NCBI RefSeq assembly: GCF_001941975.2
Contig: NZ_CP146991.1
Coordinates: 4,275,001-4,339,000, forward strand
Direction: 5' to 3'
Source of the DNA: Sporomusa sphaeroides DSM 2875
GTDB lineage: Bacteria; Bacillota; Negativicutes; Sporomusales; Sporomusaceae
DNA: 64,000 nucleotides
Under the pieces are notes generated by a model that was not told the DNA's origin, did not search any database, and saw nothing but the letters and a program-made list of their open reading frames with translations. The translations under genes and the position numbers were made by a program. Position 1 is the first letter of the stretch. Every line of letters begins with the position of its first letter. Shown piece by piece: positions 8,588 through 17,517 of this stretch.

Positions 8588-8933
8588 AGAATTCAACACC
8601 TTCGGTTTTTACATTCCGATAGAACGGCAGAAAAGGCACCCAATGATGGAAGTGCTCATAATTTTTATCAATAATTGACGGAAGCACTCCATATTTGATC
8701 GAAATGTCTGTAATAACTTCGGCAATCACGTTATTATATTGATTTAACTCGGAATCATTTAGGTCAACCAAGACCATTATGTCCATATCTGAATCTTCTT
8801 CTTGCTCTCCACGAGCATAGGAACCAAAAAGGATTACCTGACGAAGCTTGCTGCCAAAAATATCCTTCATACTATATACTATTTCATTCATAATAGCATT
8901 TACATATTCTCTTTTATCTTTAGCAACAGCCAC
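8577..8933 (-). CDS. MntA-type nucleotidyltransferase (antitoxin of an MNT/HEPN pair)
   Basis: The 118-residue protein has the minimal nucleotidyltransferase motif ILFGSYARGEQEEDSDMDIMV, where the GS, DxD and following residues form the catalytic site. The start is GTG at 8933 with an AGGAGGGG site. In characterised MntA/HepT systems this enzyme adds AMP to the HEPN toxin and neutralises it. The adjacent HEPN gene is deleted internally, so this gene is probably an orphan antitoxin. The usual length is about 100-140 residues, so the protein looks complete. Confidence 0.85.
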   Translation of the reverse strand: MAVAKDKREYVNAIMNEIVYSMKDIFGSKLRQVILFGSYARGEQEEDSDMDIMVLVDLNDSELNQYNNVIAEVITDISIKYGVLPSIIDKNYEHFHHWVPFLPFYRNVKTEGVEFYAS

Positions 8934-9021
8934 AGCCTGCCCCTCCTTATCCCTGAGTCTTATCTACACATTATCATTATATCCAAAGTAACGTCAAGTT
9001 AATTCTTTATAATAGCCACAA

Positions 9022-9397
9022 GGTGTCAGGAGGACGGGGTTAGGACACAACATGCTTTTTGATTGTTGTCAGCAACCCTCATCAGACTGTGCGAAAGCGG
9101 CGCTATAAATGGCCAAGAAACAAAAAAGTACCCTGGCTTTATTATTCATTTGTAAAACCAGAAACAGTGTTTTATTATAGCTTTCTCGCTTTAAATTTTC
9201 TTCGGTTCACGTTAAAATCCTCTACTCCCTGCTTTCTTCGTCTGGTGTCTGGTGTTAGGGGGACGGGGTTTGTGACACAACATGCTTTTGATTGTTGTCG
9301 GCAATCCCGTCAGACTGTGCGAAAGCGGCGCTGTAAATAGCCAAGAAACAAAAAAAAGTACCCTGGCTTTAAAAATCAGGCTACTCATTTGTAAAAC
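9022..9397. repeat. two imperfect direct repeats of about 140 bp
   Basis: Copy 1 is 9022-9158 and copy 2 is 9251-9397. Both run from GGTGT(C/T)AGG through GGACGGGGTT, ACACAACATGCTTTT, TCAGACTGTGCGAAAGCGGC, CCAAGAAACAAAAAA and GTACCCTGGCTTT to CATTTGTAAAAC, with scattered substitutions and a short insertion in copy 2. The 92 bases between them are A+T-rich. No credible protein is encoded. The whole 8988-9440 interval is otherwise gene-free. It may be a mobile or selfish repeat, or a duplicated non-coding RNA. Confidence 0.7.
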
Positions 9398-9440
9398 AAA
9401 ACGGTCTTTTTTATTAGCTTTTGCTGCAAAGCTCAGGATA

Positions 9441-9926
9441 TTACACAAACTTGACACCAAGTTTCTTTAGCATGGTAAAGGTATCAACAAAAGAAACAGA
9501 GAGAGCATTACAAGCATCAGGTATTTTTATCCTTTTCTTGCTGTTTATAGCCGGCATTTCAAGTGTTGTAACTATATCACCGTGGGCTGCCGCAAAGGCT
9601 ACAATCCAGGCGTCAGCAACAGTGGCAAACTCTGCTCTTGCCTGTGGCGTAAATCTTTCTTCGTCCGCAGCCCACTGCATAAGTTTTCTATATGCCTCTA
9701 TTGTTGTAGCGTCGGTAGTAGGGATAAACGAACAACCACAGGCTTTTATCCATTTTGCAAGCTCGTCATTTCCCTTAATTAGCTCAGCTTGTACACGATC
9801 AACGCATACAATATTATCAGCACCTACGTGGTTAACAATCTCGCCCCAAAACTTAGGTGCTAAATCAAAAGCGTAATACCTGCGATAGGCCTCAATAAGA
9901 ACATTGGTATCGATAACAAATCTCAT
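9441..9926 (-). CDS. DUF4411 / PIN-like domain protein (toxin-type ribonuclease)
   Basis: The 161-residue protein begins MRFVIDTNVLIEAYRRYYAF. The acidic DTN motif is the first PIN-domain metal ligand. Further conserved acids lie in the NDEL region and in ATVADAWIVAFAAAHGDIV. The start at 9926 lies just after the stop of the ImmA gene and uses its GAGGT as ribosome site, so the pair is translationally coupled. DUF4411 proteins are regularly paired with ImmA/IrrE peptidases and are thought to form toxin-antitoxin-like or defence modules. The nuclease activity itself is inferred. Confidence 0.8.
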   Translation of the reverse strand: MRFVIDTNVLIEAYRRYYAFDLAPKFWGEIVNHVGADNIVCVDRVQAELIKGNDELAKWIKACGCSFIPTTDATTIEAYRKLMQWAADEERFTPQARAEFATVADAWIVAFAAAHGDIVTTLEMPAINSKKRIKIPDACNALSVSFVDTFTMLKKLGVKFV

Positions 9927-9930
9927 CAGT

Positions 9931-11085
9931 TCATACCTCGTAACCGATAGAATTTGCAAACTCATCGAAGGTTTTCCCGCGGAGACCGGTTAACTGATAA
10001 GCTTCAGAATAAAGAAGAGAACCTTCCTTGGTTGCTAATATAACACTTTCGGCAAATCGCTTGCCGATACGGAATTTTTGATTAGCAAAAAAGTTCCCGC
10101 CACCGCTTTGAGCGGCTTTAGTTTTTCGCTCCTCAGCCTGGTAACGCTCATAGAAGCTAAAAAAAGCAGGTTTATCAATAAAGGCAAGATCTAAAGATCT
10201 GCGAGCAATAACGATTTCGCTAACCTTAAATTTACGGGCCATATGCTGAAAAATGTTATCCGTTTTTTCAGCCTGATCCCAGGCAACTTTGAACTCGTAT
10301 GCCGGTACTAAAAACTCGGCTGCTACCTGATCGCATTTGACTTCAATGAGGTCAGCAGACGGCAAAGAGCCACGGAGGTCAAATGCTGCACTGTAACCAA
10401 AGAATACATGGGCTAGTTCATGGGCAAGGGTAAACATTTGCGCAGCTTTACCATCGGCGCCGTTAATGAAGAGTAACGGGCTGTATTCATCAACTAGCAC
10501 AAAGCCCCTAAACTCCTGTGGATCAAGTTTGCGGTGCGTATTATTACCGACAATACCGTTAACCACGACAAGGATACCAATATCCTCGATTGTTTCACGC
10601 AAGAAGTTCAAGGCATCTGTCCATGTGGTATGTTCGGCAGCCCAGTCTGTAGTAAGTTTTAATGTTTTCCTGATATGCCGGGCAACTTCAGCAACATTAT
10701 CATGAATATTTGCCGATTGAACGAAACTTAGAGGGTCTGCTCCCCGTTCGATTAAATAATCTCTCAACCAGTTTTGCCTGGATTGCATTGTCTGAATTGT
10801 ATCTATCAAATTTACGCTAGCTTCATTGGGTTCCTGCTGAGAATCCAAAGTGCGATAAAGTGGTATAGGCAGCATTTCTTTCGGCGGCGCCTGCAGAAAG
10901 AAATAGCCAAATGGCGTATAGGTAAAAGCAGCAAAATCTTCAAGTTGTTTAAAGGATGGTTGATAGCTTTCTGCTAGCCATTGCTGCACTTTAGGAAATT
11001 TATGCTCAATTTCCGACATAGAACGACCCGATCTTTTAATAGCCCATTCCAACAAAACAGGTTTAATTGCCACTCTGACCACCAT
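9931..11085 (-). CDS. ImmA/IrrE-family metallopeptidase with N-terminal HTH-like domain
   Basis: The 384-residue protein starts at 11085 (MVVRVAIKPVLLEWAIKRSG) after a GGAGGGG site. An upstream in-frame ATG lacks a ribosome site. The N-terminal 80 residues resemble an XRE-type HTH (MSEIEHKFPKVQQWLAE). The central peptidase has the zinc motif HELAH in MFTLAHELAHVFFGYS near residue 240 and a conserved E in VKCDQVAAEFLVP. The family cleaves repressors or antitoxins. Its partner is the coupled DUF4411 gene. Part of this gene (10624-10727) is duplicated at 8049. Confidence 0.85.
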   Translation of the reverse strand: MVVRVAIKPVLLEWAIKRSGRSMSEIEHKFPKVQQWLAESYQPSFKQLEDFAAFTYTPFGYFFLQAPPKEMLPIPLYRTLDSQQEPNEASVNLIDTIQTMQSRQNWLRDYLIERGADPLSFVQSANIHDNVAEVARHIRKTLKLTTDWAAEHTTWTDALNFLRETIEDIGILVVVNGIVGNNTHRKLDPQEFRGFVLVDEYSPLLFINGADGKAAQMFTLAHELAHVFFGYSAAFDLRGSLPSADLIEVKCDQVAAEFLVPAYEFKVAWDQAEKTDNIFQHMARKFKVSEIVIARRSLDLAFIDKPAFFSFYERYQAEERKTKAAQSGGGNFFANQKFRIGKRFAESVILATKEGSLLYSEAYQLTGLRGKTFDEFANSIGYEV

Positions 11086-11270
11086 TTTGGCCCCTCCTTC
11101 CACATCATAGCTTGATAATGTAAAATATTTACTTTCAGCATACAAAAATCACTGTTACAAGTCAAGAATAATCTGACGCCTATAATGCCTTTGCCAATAT
11201 ATAATATGGTTAATTAAAAATAATGTGATTGCAGCGAGTTGCTTACCACTGACGCTTGATGCCCCTGACA

Positions 11271-12761
11271 TTATATCTTTTCTTTCAGTACTTCCTTCAA
11301 CAATTCCAACGCACTCTCCTCGTCAGGATTGTTAGTGCCAAGTTCGCCCCGGAAAGCGCGGGCCAGAATTGCTTTTTTCATATAGTCGATCTTATCAATG
11401 ACATTACAGAGTTCTTTGGCCTTCTGCTCGTTTGCCAAGAGGTTGTCGAGGATGCGGACGATTTCTTGTTGTTCTTGAATTGGCGGTATTGGAATCTCTA
11501 AATTTCTCGATTGGGTTATAGAAATGTTCGCTTGACCTACCACCCCTTTAGTTTCATTAATTACTTCATCAAGTGTTTCACCATTGATTAAACAATAAAA
11601 TAAATATTTAGCATCAACGTAATCTATCGGCCTAAAACGCACAATTGCTTGATTCATATTCCAAAATGGATAATTATTTGGTATTATTGCAATCTTTCTT
11701 AAAGGCGGACCAACAATATTCATTACGATATCATTAGGCTGAAGTATTGAAGATTTTAGTTTAGTCGTATGTGTACTTTCATTAATAAACTGAGACTTAT
11801 AATCGAAGTCTATTTTATTATTAACAATGTTATAAACTTTTAAAAACGGTATTTCACCTTCTGCCGATATATTTTCTGTTGGTGTATTACCACAAGTAAT
11901 CGTATCGCAAATCATTTTTGCTTTTAGTTTGATCCATCCATTATCAGATAAATTATCTTCAAGGCTCCATTTATCGAATAACTCACTTATGTCTTTTTTA
12001 TCCTTACCGTTCTTAGTAATAATAAGACGCTGTTCTTTTATTGTTTCATATATTTTATCTAATGTATCTATTTTGTTTTCTTCACGCCATTTCCTCGTCA
12101 ATTCCCCCGTAAACGCTTTATGCAGTATTGCCGATTTTCTGTTTTCAAAAGAGTCAAGGGCATGTTGTGCAAGCTCCTTGGCACGGTCTAACTTTTCGAA
12201 AAGCGATTCGATTATATCAACGATTCTTTGCTGCTCGGCGAGTGGGGGGAGGGCAAATGGCAGAGAATGCACCTTCTCTGCCGTAATGCCTTTTACAGTC
12301 GTTCCCGATGCCATGTTTTCAATCTCAGAAATCATTAGTGTGAAATAGCCCCATAAAAACAAAGAATTTATTGGTAGTTTCTTTTTAATAACTTTTAGAT
12401 CTTGATTTATGGCAACATCTACTGAAGCAATTGAGCTTTTTCCTGGTGAAATACGAGTTACAAGTATAACATCACCTGGTACAGCTAAAAAGGTAGAGCT
12501 ATTTTGAAATCCTAATTCGGTAATGCTATCTTCAGTTTGCATAAGATATCTATCCTTTATATCTTTGACTGAGGCCCACAATATCGAACCATTCCAAAAT
12601 TCCCTTACGGCTTTACTAGGCGTTCCCCCTCCTTGAAGAGACATAACTGCTCCGAGCCTCGTCCACACCCAATTTCCCGGCACGTCATATGGCTTATCCT
12701 CATCCTTAACCAGTGCCTGTTTCAGCAGTTCCTCAAGCGATAGCTTTTTCTTTTTCGCCAT
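11271..12761 (-). CDS. hsdS: type I restriction-modification specificity subunit HsdS
   Basis: The 496-residue protein has two target-recognition domains and two conserved helical spacers. The first domain starts PGNWVWTRLGAVMSLQGGG and is followed by LPPLAEQQRIVDIIESLFEK. The second starts near residue 275 (GWIKLKAKMICDTITCG) and ends with IPPIQEQQEIVRILDNLLAN. The two domains read the two halves of a bipartite DNA site. The gene overlaps hsdM by one base. Its recognition-domain DNA is richer in A+T than hsdM or hsdR, as is common for these variable subunits. The recognised sequence cannot be predicted. Confidence 0.95.
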   Translation of the reverse strand: MAKKKKLSLEELLKQALVKDEDKPYDVPGNWVWTRLGAVMSLQGGGTPSKAVREFWNGSILWASVKDIKDRYLMQTEDSITELGFQNSSTFLAVPGDVILVTRISPGKSSIASVDVAINQDLKVIKKKLPINSLFLWGYFTLMISEIENMASGTTVKGITAEKVHSLPFALPPLAEQQRIVDIIESLFEKLDRAKELAQHALDSFENRKSAILHKAFTGELTRKWREENKIDTLDKIYETIKEQRLIITKNGKDKKDISELFDKWSLEDNLSDNGWIKLKAKMICDTITCGNTPTENISAEGEIPFLKVYNIVNNKIDFDYKSQFINESTHTTKLKSSILQPNDIVMNIVGPPLRKIAIIPNNYPFWNMNQAIVRFRPIDYVDAKYLFYCLINGETLDEVINETKGVVGQANISITQSRNLEIPIPPIQEQQEIVRILDNLLANEQKAKELCNVIDKIDYMKKAILARAFRGELGTNNPDEESALELLKEVLKEKI

Positions 12762-14182
12762 TACTTGTCACCGCCCAGGCTTTTCAACTCTTTTACCACA
12801 CTCAAAATCAAATCCACTGCCTCTTCCAGTTGGGCAACCACTTCTTCGCCACTTTCTACCGGGTCTTGTAGATCCTCGTAATCAAGAACGCTGTCATCGC
12901 GGATTAAACCCAGGTCCAGGCTGTCGCCCTTTTCGGCTATTTGCTCCCTTGTGAACACACTCCAGCGCACATCCTGGATGGCCTTTCTATCTGGGGCAGT
13001 ATAGGCTTTGATGAAATCCTCAAAATGCTCCTCTTTTAAAGGTGTCGTCTTGCCGAAGCTCTGCATATTGGTGCGCATATCATAAATCCATACCTCTTTG
13101 GTATTGCCTTTGTCAGTTGTACCACGGGTAAAAAACAGCACATTGGTTTTAACACCCTGCGCATAGAAAATACCGGTAGGCAGCCGTAAAACGGTATGCA
13201 GGTTACATTTGTCCATGAGGTCAGCGCGGATTTTGGCCCCATCACCATCGGTAAACAGCACGTTGTCTGGCAATACCACCGCTGCTCTGGCCTGATTGTT
13301 GGCTTTCAGCGACCGGTAGATATGCTGTAAAAAGTTCAATTGCTTGTTGGAACTGGGATAGGTCAAGTCATCACGGGTGGCACGCTCACCGCCTTTTTTC
13401 GTTCCGAACGGCGGATTGGTCAGTACCACATCAAAGCCTTTCATGCTCTTACCTGCATTGGACAAGGTATCACCTAAGACAATCTCCCCTTCGATATCGT
13501 GCAGCATAGCGTTCATAAGCGCTAGTCGGTGTGTATCATGCACCAGCTCGCAGCCTGTGAAGGCTTTCTTCTGCTGAAACTCAATCTTCTCCACTGAACC
13601 CAAGCCAAATAGGTTGTCAGTTTGTTCTTTGATATGCTTGTCTGCAGCAATCATAAAGCCGAAAGTACCGCAGGCCGGGTCGTTGCAGAGCTCGCCGGCT
13701 TTGGGGTCGATGAGTTTTACCATGATGTCAATTAAGACGCGCGGCGTGAAATACTGCCCCGCCCCTGATTTTTTCTCGTTGGCGTTCTTCTTTAAAAGGC
13801 CTTCATACAGGTTTCCCAGGCCTTCTTCCTTAGCCGAATACCAGTCAAGTTCATCAATGGATTTTATGATCTTTTCCAGGTTCTTTGGTTCATCAATATT
13901 GGATCTGGCACCAGAATAGATTTCTCTGATTCTGCCGGTACTTTCATTACCTAGGTGGCTTAACAGAGCATTATAATATTTCAATAACTCCGTACCTTGT
14001 TTTTTCGCCAGGATATTCCACCGATACTCCTCGGGAATTGGGTCATCGGTTCCGGTTTCTTTGGCCATTTTGAGAAATAAAATATAAGTAAGCTCGGTAA
14101 CATACTGATGATAGGTAATCCCGTCATCTCTAAGTACATTACAGAGATTCCACAGCTTTGCTACGATTTCTTGATTTGTCAC
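12761..14182 (-). CDS. hsdM: type I restriction-modification DNA methyltransferase HsdM
   Basis: The 473-residue N6-adenine methyltransferase has an N-terminal HsdM_N helical domain (TNQEIVAKLWNLCNVLRDDG) and the catalytic domain with SAM motif I DPACGTFGFMIAADKH and catalytic motif IV DVVLTNPPFGTKKGG. It forms the M2S methylase with HsdS and the R2M2S restriction complex with HsdR. It is the middle gene of the operon hsdR-hsdM-hsdS, 3 bases after hsdR. All motifs are intact. Confidence 0.96.
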   Translation of the reverse strand: MTNQEIVAKLWNLCNVLRDDGITYHQYVTELTYILFLKMAKETGTDDPIPEEYRWNILAKKQGTELLKYYNALLSHLGNESTGRIREIYSGARSNIDEPKNLEKIIKSIDELDWYSAKEEGLGNLYEGLLKKNANEKKSGAGQYFTPRVLIDIMVKLIDPKAGELCNDPACGTFGFMIAADKHIKEQTDNLFGLGSVEKIEFQQKKAFTGCELVHDTHRLALMNAMLHDIEGEIVLGDTLSNAGKSMKGFDVVLTNPPFGTKKGGERATRDDLTYPSSNKQLNFLQHIYRSLKANNQARAAVVLPDNVLFTDGDGAKIRADLMDKCNLHTVLRLPTGIFYAQGVKTNVLFFTRGTTDKGNTKEVWIYDMRTNMQSFGKTTPLKEEHFEDFIKAYTAPDRKAIQDVRWSVFTREQIAEKGDSLDLGLIRDDSVLDYEDLQDPVESGEEVVAQLEEAVDLILSVVKELKSLGGDK

Positions 14183-14185
14183 TTG

Positions 14186-17100
14186 TTAGGCGCTCCAATC
14201 TTCATATAGATAGTCATTGAGTTCTGCGATGATTTGCTCTAGCTTGTTGCCAAATATTTTATTAATAACCTTATAGCCCCCCTTAGATTTGAAAGCGCCG
14301 GTTTCAAAGGTTTCCGGCTCCAAAATGCTTTCGTGCAAAAGGTGGTTTTCAATTCTGCCCAGCCAGTCTAACTCCATTTTACTAAAGTTGTGGTTTTTCT
14401 TGAGCTTAGTAACGGCGTTCTTTATCCGTTGTTCATGGCTGATAAGCGGCGAGCCAAGAGCCTGCTGACGGATAAAGGTAATAATGTCTGCGGCTATATC
14501 CTCATTGCTGACCTCTCGCCAGGCCGAGTTTAACTGTACCTCAGTAAACTGGTTGCGGTCAAGCTCAAGTCGTAAGCTTTTTAACGTATCACGGGTAAGC
14601 TCCTTGGGTCTTGTGCAGACAATGGTAAGGGCGGCAATCTTGTCCTTATTATCGACAATGAAGCGTTTGAATTCCTCCAAATAGTCTTCCGGCTTTTGGG
14701 CATTGCCGTAGCCGCGGGTATGATAGACCAGTTCGTCTTCCTTGAAAGAAACGACGACCGGTCTTGCCGGATTATAGCTGCCTTCATTGAGTAATTCAAA
14801 CAGTCGTTTATTGTTTTCGATATACGCTGCGGCTTTATTTACCGGCAGCGACTGCAATGTGGCAATAAACTGGTCCGGATTTTTACCGTCAGCCAGATCA
14901 ATAAAGTGTTCCAGTATATTGCCGCTTACTTTTCTTTTAGCCCGTTGCAGCTTGGCAATAATAAGATCAATCTGGTTTTTCTTTTGTGCTTCTGCCGGTA
15001 GTGTTGCCAACCCATTGATCAGATCTTCAAAAGAGGCTGCTGCATTGGCTACGACCGGTTTCATTGTGTTCACTGGTTCTAAAGACTCATAAACACCCAC
15101 AGGGTCAAATATCTCAAAATGGGTTTTGCCGATATCCGGGCAAAGGCGGGTTGCCCGTCCCAGCATTTGCTCAAACAGAATCCGCGATTTCACCCGGCGC
15201 ATAAAGACAAGGGTGGCAATTTCGGGAATGTCTATACCGGTTGTTAAGAGGTCAACCGTAACCACCAGGTTGGGATATTTTTCATTTTTGTATTTTTTGA
15301 TGGCTTCTAACACTTTCTTTTTGTTGCCGCCGCCGACTGAACCGGTGATTTTCATTATAGCGTCATTATCTACGCCATAATCCTCATAGATCTCTTTCAG
15401 CAGCTTGACAACAAGGTCGGCATGCGCATCATCGACAGCATAGATAAGTGTTTTGCCCTGGCCGTCCGGATTGATATATTTTGCGATTTCTTGCAGTACA
15501 GTCCGGTTAAACGGCTCGGTTATGACTTTTCTATTAAAACTCTCAATGTCAAACTTGAGTTCGTCTTCCAGTTCGTCGTTATTGGTAATCTCGCCGGTAA
15601 CGGGGTCATAGATGGCAACAATGTCCCCTTTTTTATAGCAGATGCCATCAATAGACAGCTTGGTTTTCAGGTTATGCGGGGCATCATGGTCAACCAAGTA
15701 GCCCTCAATGACGGCTTCCCGATAGGAGTAGTTGAATACCGGCTTGCCGAAGATTTCGGTGGTATGCAGCGCAGGCGTTGCCGTAAGCGCAATTTTAACG
15801 GCATCAAAGTAGTCGATCACTGTTCTGTATTTGCTGATATAGTCCTCTTGATTTCTGTAGAGAAGCTCATCTTCACCCATTTCTTTATCCAGAATATAGC
15901 CCCGATGCGCCTCATCAACAATAATAAGGTCATAATCCGAAACGGCCGGCATTGTTTCACCATCATTATAGAGAATCCGCTTTACAAGGCTTTGAACGGT
16001 GGCAACATGAATCTTGGTTTCTCTGTCAATCTCTTTATCGTCAAGTCCTTTAATGTTATAGATTTCATCAAGGGTCATTAAATCTTCGAGCTTTACTTCT
16101 TTAAATACGTCCTGGGCCTGTTCTCCCAAGGCCGACCGGTCGACCAAAAACAATACTCGTTTAAAGCGGTCGGCTTTAATAAGCCGGTAAATCATCCCTA
16201 AAATAGTTCGTGTCTTGCCTGTACCTGTAGCCATGGACAGCAGCACCGTCTGCTTGCCATCCAGCACGGCCTGCTCAGCGGCTTTAATGGCCCTAATCTG
16301 ATAGTCCCTCAAATTAAGACCGTCTTTATCGGTTAATAGGTCATAACTCGTGTGTTGCAAATCCTGATTGGCTTTATCAATATCCTGGGCAAATAACTCC
16401 ATTACGCCTTGGGGACTGACCCAGCCTTGCAATGCTTTGGCTATATTGGTCGATTTCCGGGCATCTAAAAACCAAATGCCAGACTTGGTTTCCAGTTGTT
16501 TTAAATATTTTCGGCCATTGGTGGCAAAAAGGAAGGGAGCTTTATATTCTCCCCACCGGCCAAGCAGATAGTCTGCGTGTTCGGCTTTAATGTTTTTCGC
16601 ATAATCTTTGCATTGATAATCAATGACGGCAGGAATGTCGGCAAAATGCCGCTTGGCCTCTACGACCCCTACTAGTTGTGTGCCAACAAATAAGGCATAA
16701 TCCACATAGCCGTTGCCGCCAACAGTTGAGTCAGTCGGCCATTCTGCGATGGCTAAATTTCTCCCCTTCTGCGGCCTTGTTCCTTGCGAATACCGGATAG
16801 TGAGGGTGTCAGCCTCCCAGCCGACTTTTCTTAGCTGCTCATCAATGAGATAGCGGGTTTCTTTTTCCGACAGATTGATCTTCTCGGCTGTCGAATGGCT
16901 TCTTTTTCTCCGATCGGCAAGAGAAACTGCCAGTTCATTAGCAGTAGTCTTGCTGATAGTTTCAGTAAGTTTTTGAATTTTTTCTTCTTGCTGTTTTATT
17001 ACTGTGTTAAAATCAATATTTTTACTTGTATCTTCAGGCATAGCAAAACCAGCAGGCTCATAATTCCAATCCCCATAGGTCTGCATAAACCAGACACCAA

Positions 17101-17443
17101 GTTTATAGGCAAACCCGGTTAATATGGAGGCTTGTTCTATTGACTCATAGCCATCATGGGCGGCTTTATTACGAGCCACTCTAAGAGCATAGAGAATATT
17201 GTCAATATCTTTGGGCAAGAGACCTTCATTTTTGAGTATCTTAATTCGATTGGCATGGGTATTATCCATCTGGGGTTCAGCTAAGTTATCCAGGGTGAAA
17301 ATTAGCCGGACTATGGTCTCGGCAAATAAGCCTAATTTGATCAGGCAAGAACTGGAGTCTGTGTAGATATACTTTTCCGCCATCAAGCCAATAGAAGCTA
17401 GTAAGGACCATCGCTCTTCTAGAAATGAAAAATTAGATTTCAA
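14186..17443 (-). CDS. hsdR: type I restriction endonuclease subunit HsdR
   Basis: The 1085-residue protein starts with a DUF4145-type helical domain (residues 1-130, ending VARNKAAHDGYES). An HSDR_N nuclease domain follows with the PD-(D/E)xK residues in DYALFVGTQLVGVVEAKRHF. Next comes a DEAD-type translocase with Walker A SMATGTGKTRT and Walker B IIVDEAHRGY, then an EcoEI-type C-terminal domain that binds HsdM. The arrangement fits the EcoEI/type IB-like family. It cuts unmethylated foreign DNA after ATP-driven translocation. No frame damage is visible, so the system is probably active. Confidence 0.95.
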   Translation of the reverse strand: MKSNFSFLEERWSLLASIGLMAEKYIYTDSSSCLIKLGLFAETIVRLIFTLDNLAEPQMDNTHANRIKILKNEGLLPKDIDNILYALRVARNKAAHDGYESIEQASILTGFAYKLGVWFMQTYGDWNYEPAGFAMPEDTSKNIDFNTVIKQQEEKIQKLTETISKTTANELAVSLADRRKRSHSTAEKINLSEKETRYLIDEQLRKVGWEADTLTIRYSQGTRPQKGRNLAIAEWPTDSTVGGNGYVDYALFVGTQLVGVVEAKRHFADIPAVIDYQCKDYAKNIKAEHADYLLGRWGEYKAPFLFATNGRKYLKQLETKSGIWFLDARKSTNIAKALQGWVSPQGVMELFAQDIDKANQDLQHTSYDLLTDKDGLNLRDYQIRAIKAAEQAVLDGKQTVLLSMATGTGKTRTILGMIYRLIKADRFKRVLFLVDRSALGEQAQDVFKEVKLEDLMTLDEIYNIKGLDDKEIDRETKIHVATVQSLVKRILYNDGETMPAVSDYDLIIVDEAHRGYILDKEMGEDELLYRNQEDYISKYRTVIDYFDAVKIALTATPALHTTEIFGKPVFNYSYREAVIEGYLVDHDAPHNLKTKLSIDGICYKKGDIVAIYDPVTGEITNNDELEDELKFDIESFNRKVITEPFNRTVLQEIAKYINPDGQGKTLIYAVDDAHADLVVKLLKEIYEDYGVDNDAIMKITGSVGGGNKKKVLEAIKKYKNEKYPNLVVTVDLLTTGIDIPEIATLVFMRRVKSRILFEQMLGRATRLCPDIGKTHFEIFDPVGVYESLEPVNTMKPVVANAAASFEDLINGLATLPAEAQKKNQIDLIIAKLQRAKRKVSGNILEHFIDLADGKNPDQFIATLQSLPVNKAAAYIENNKRLFELLNEGSYNPARPVVVSFKEDELVYHTRGYGNAQKPEDYLEEFKRFIVDNKDKIAALTIVCTRPKELTRDTLKSLRLELDRNQFTEVQLNSAWREVSNEDIAADIITFIRQQALGSPLISHEQRIKNAVTKLKKNHNFSKMELDWLGRIENHLLHESILEPETFETGAFKSKGGYKVINKIFGNKLEQIIAELNDYLYEDWSA

Positions 17444-17517
17444 AAAGTCGACCTCCTGTGCCTTGATAAATACCGCTAACCTTTAATCACTTGCAGGTCT
17501 TATGTGACCCATACCCT

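Noticed and set aside
9022-9397. The direct repeats as a CRISPR array
   Set aside because: Only two copies, each 140 bp, 229 bases apart, with no regular spacers and no cas genes.
9421-9876. 151-codon plus-strand frame opposite the PIN gene
   Set aside because: The minus-strand protein has PIN motifs and a coupled start. The plus-strand translation is serine/alanine-rich, typical of an antisense shadow.
15422-16081. 219-codon plus-strand frame inside hsdR
   Set aside because: It lies fully inside a motif-complete hsdR and has no recognisable domain or start signal.
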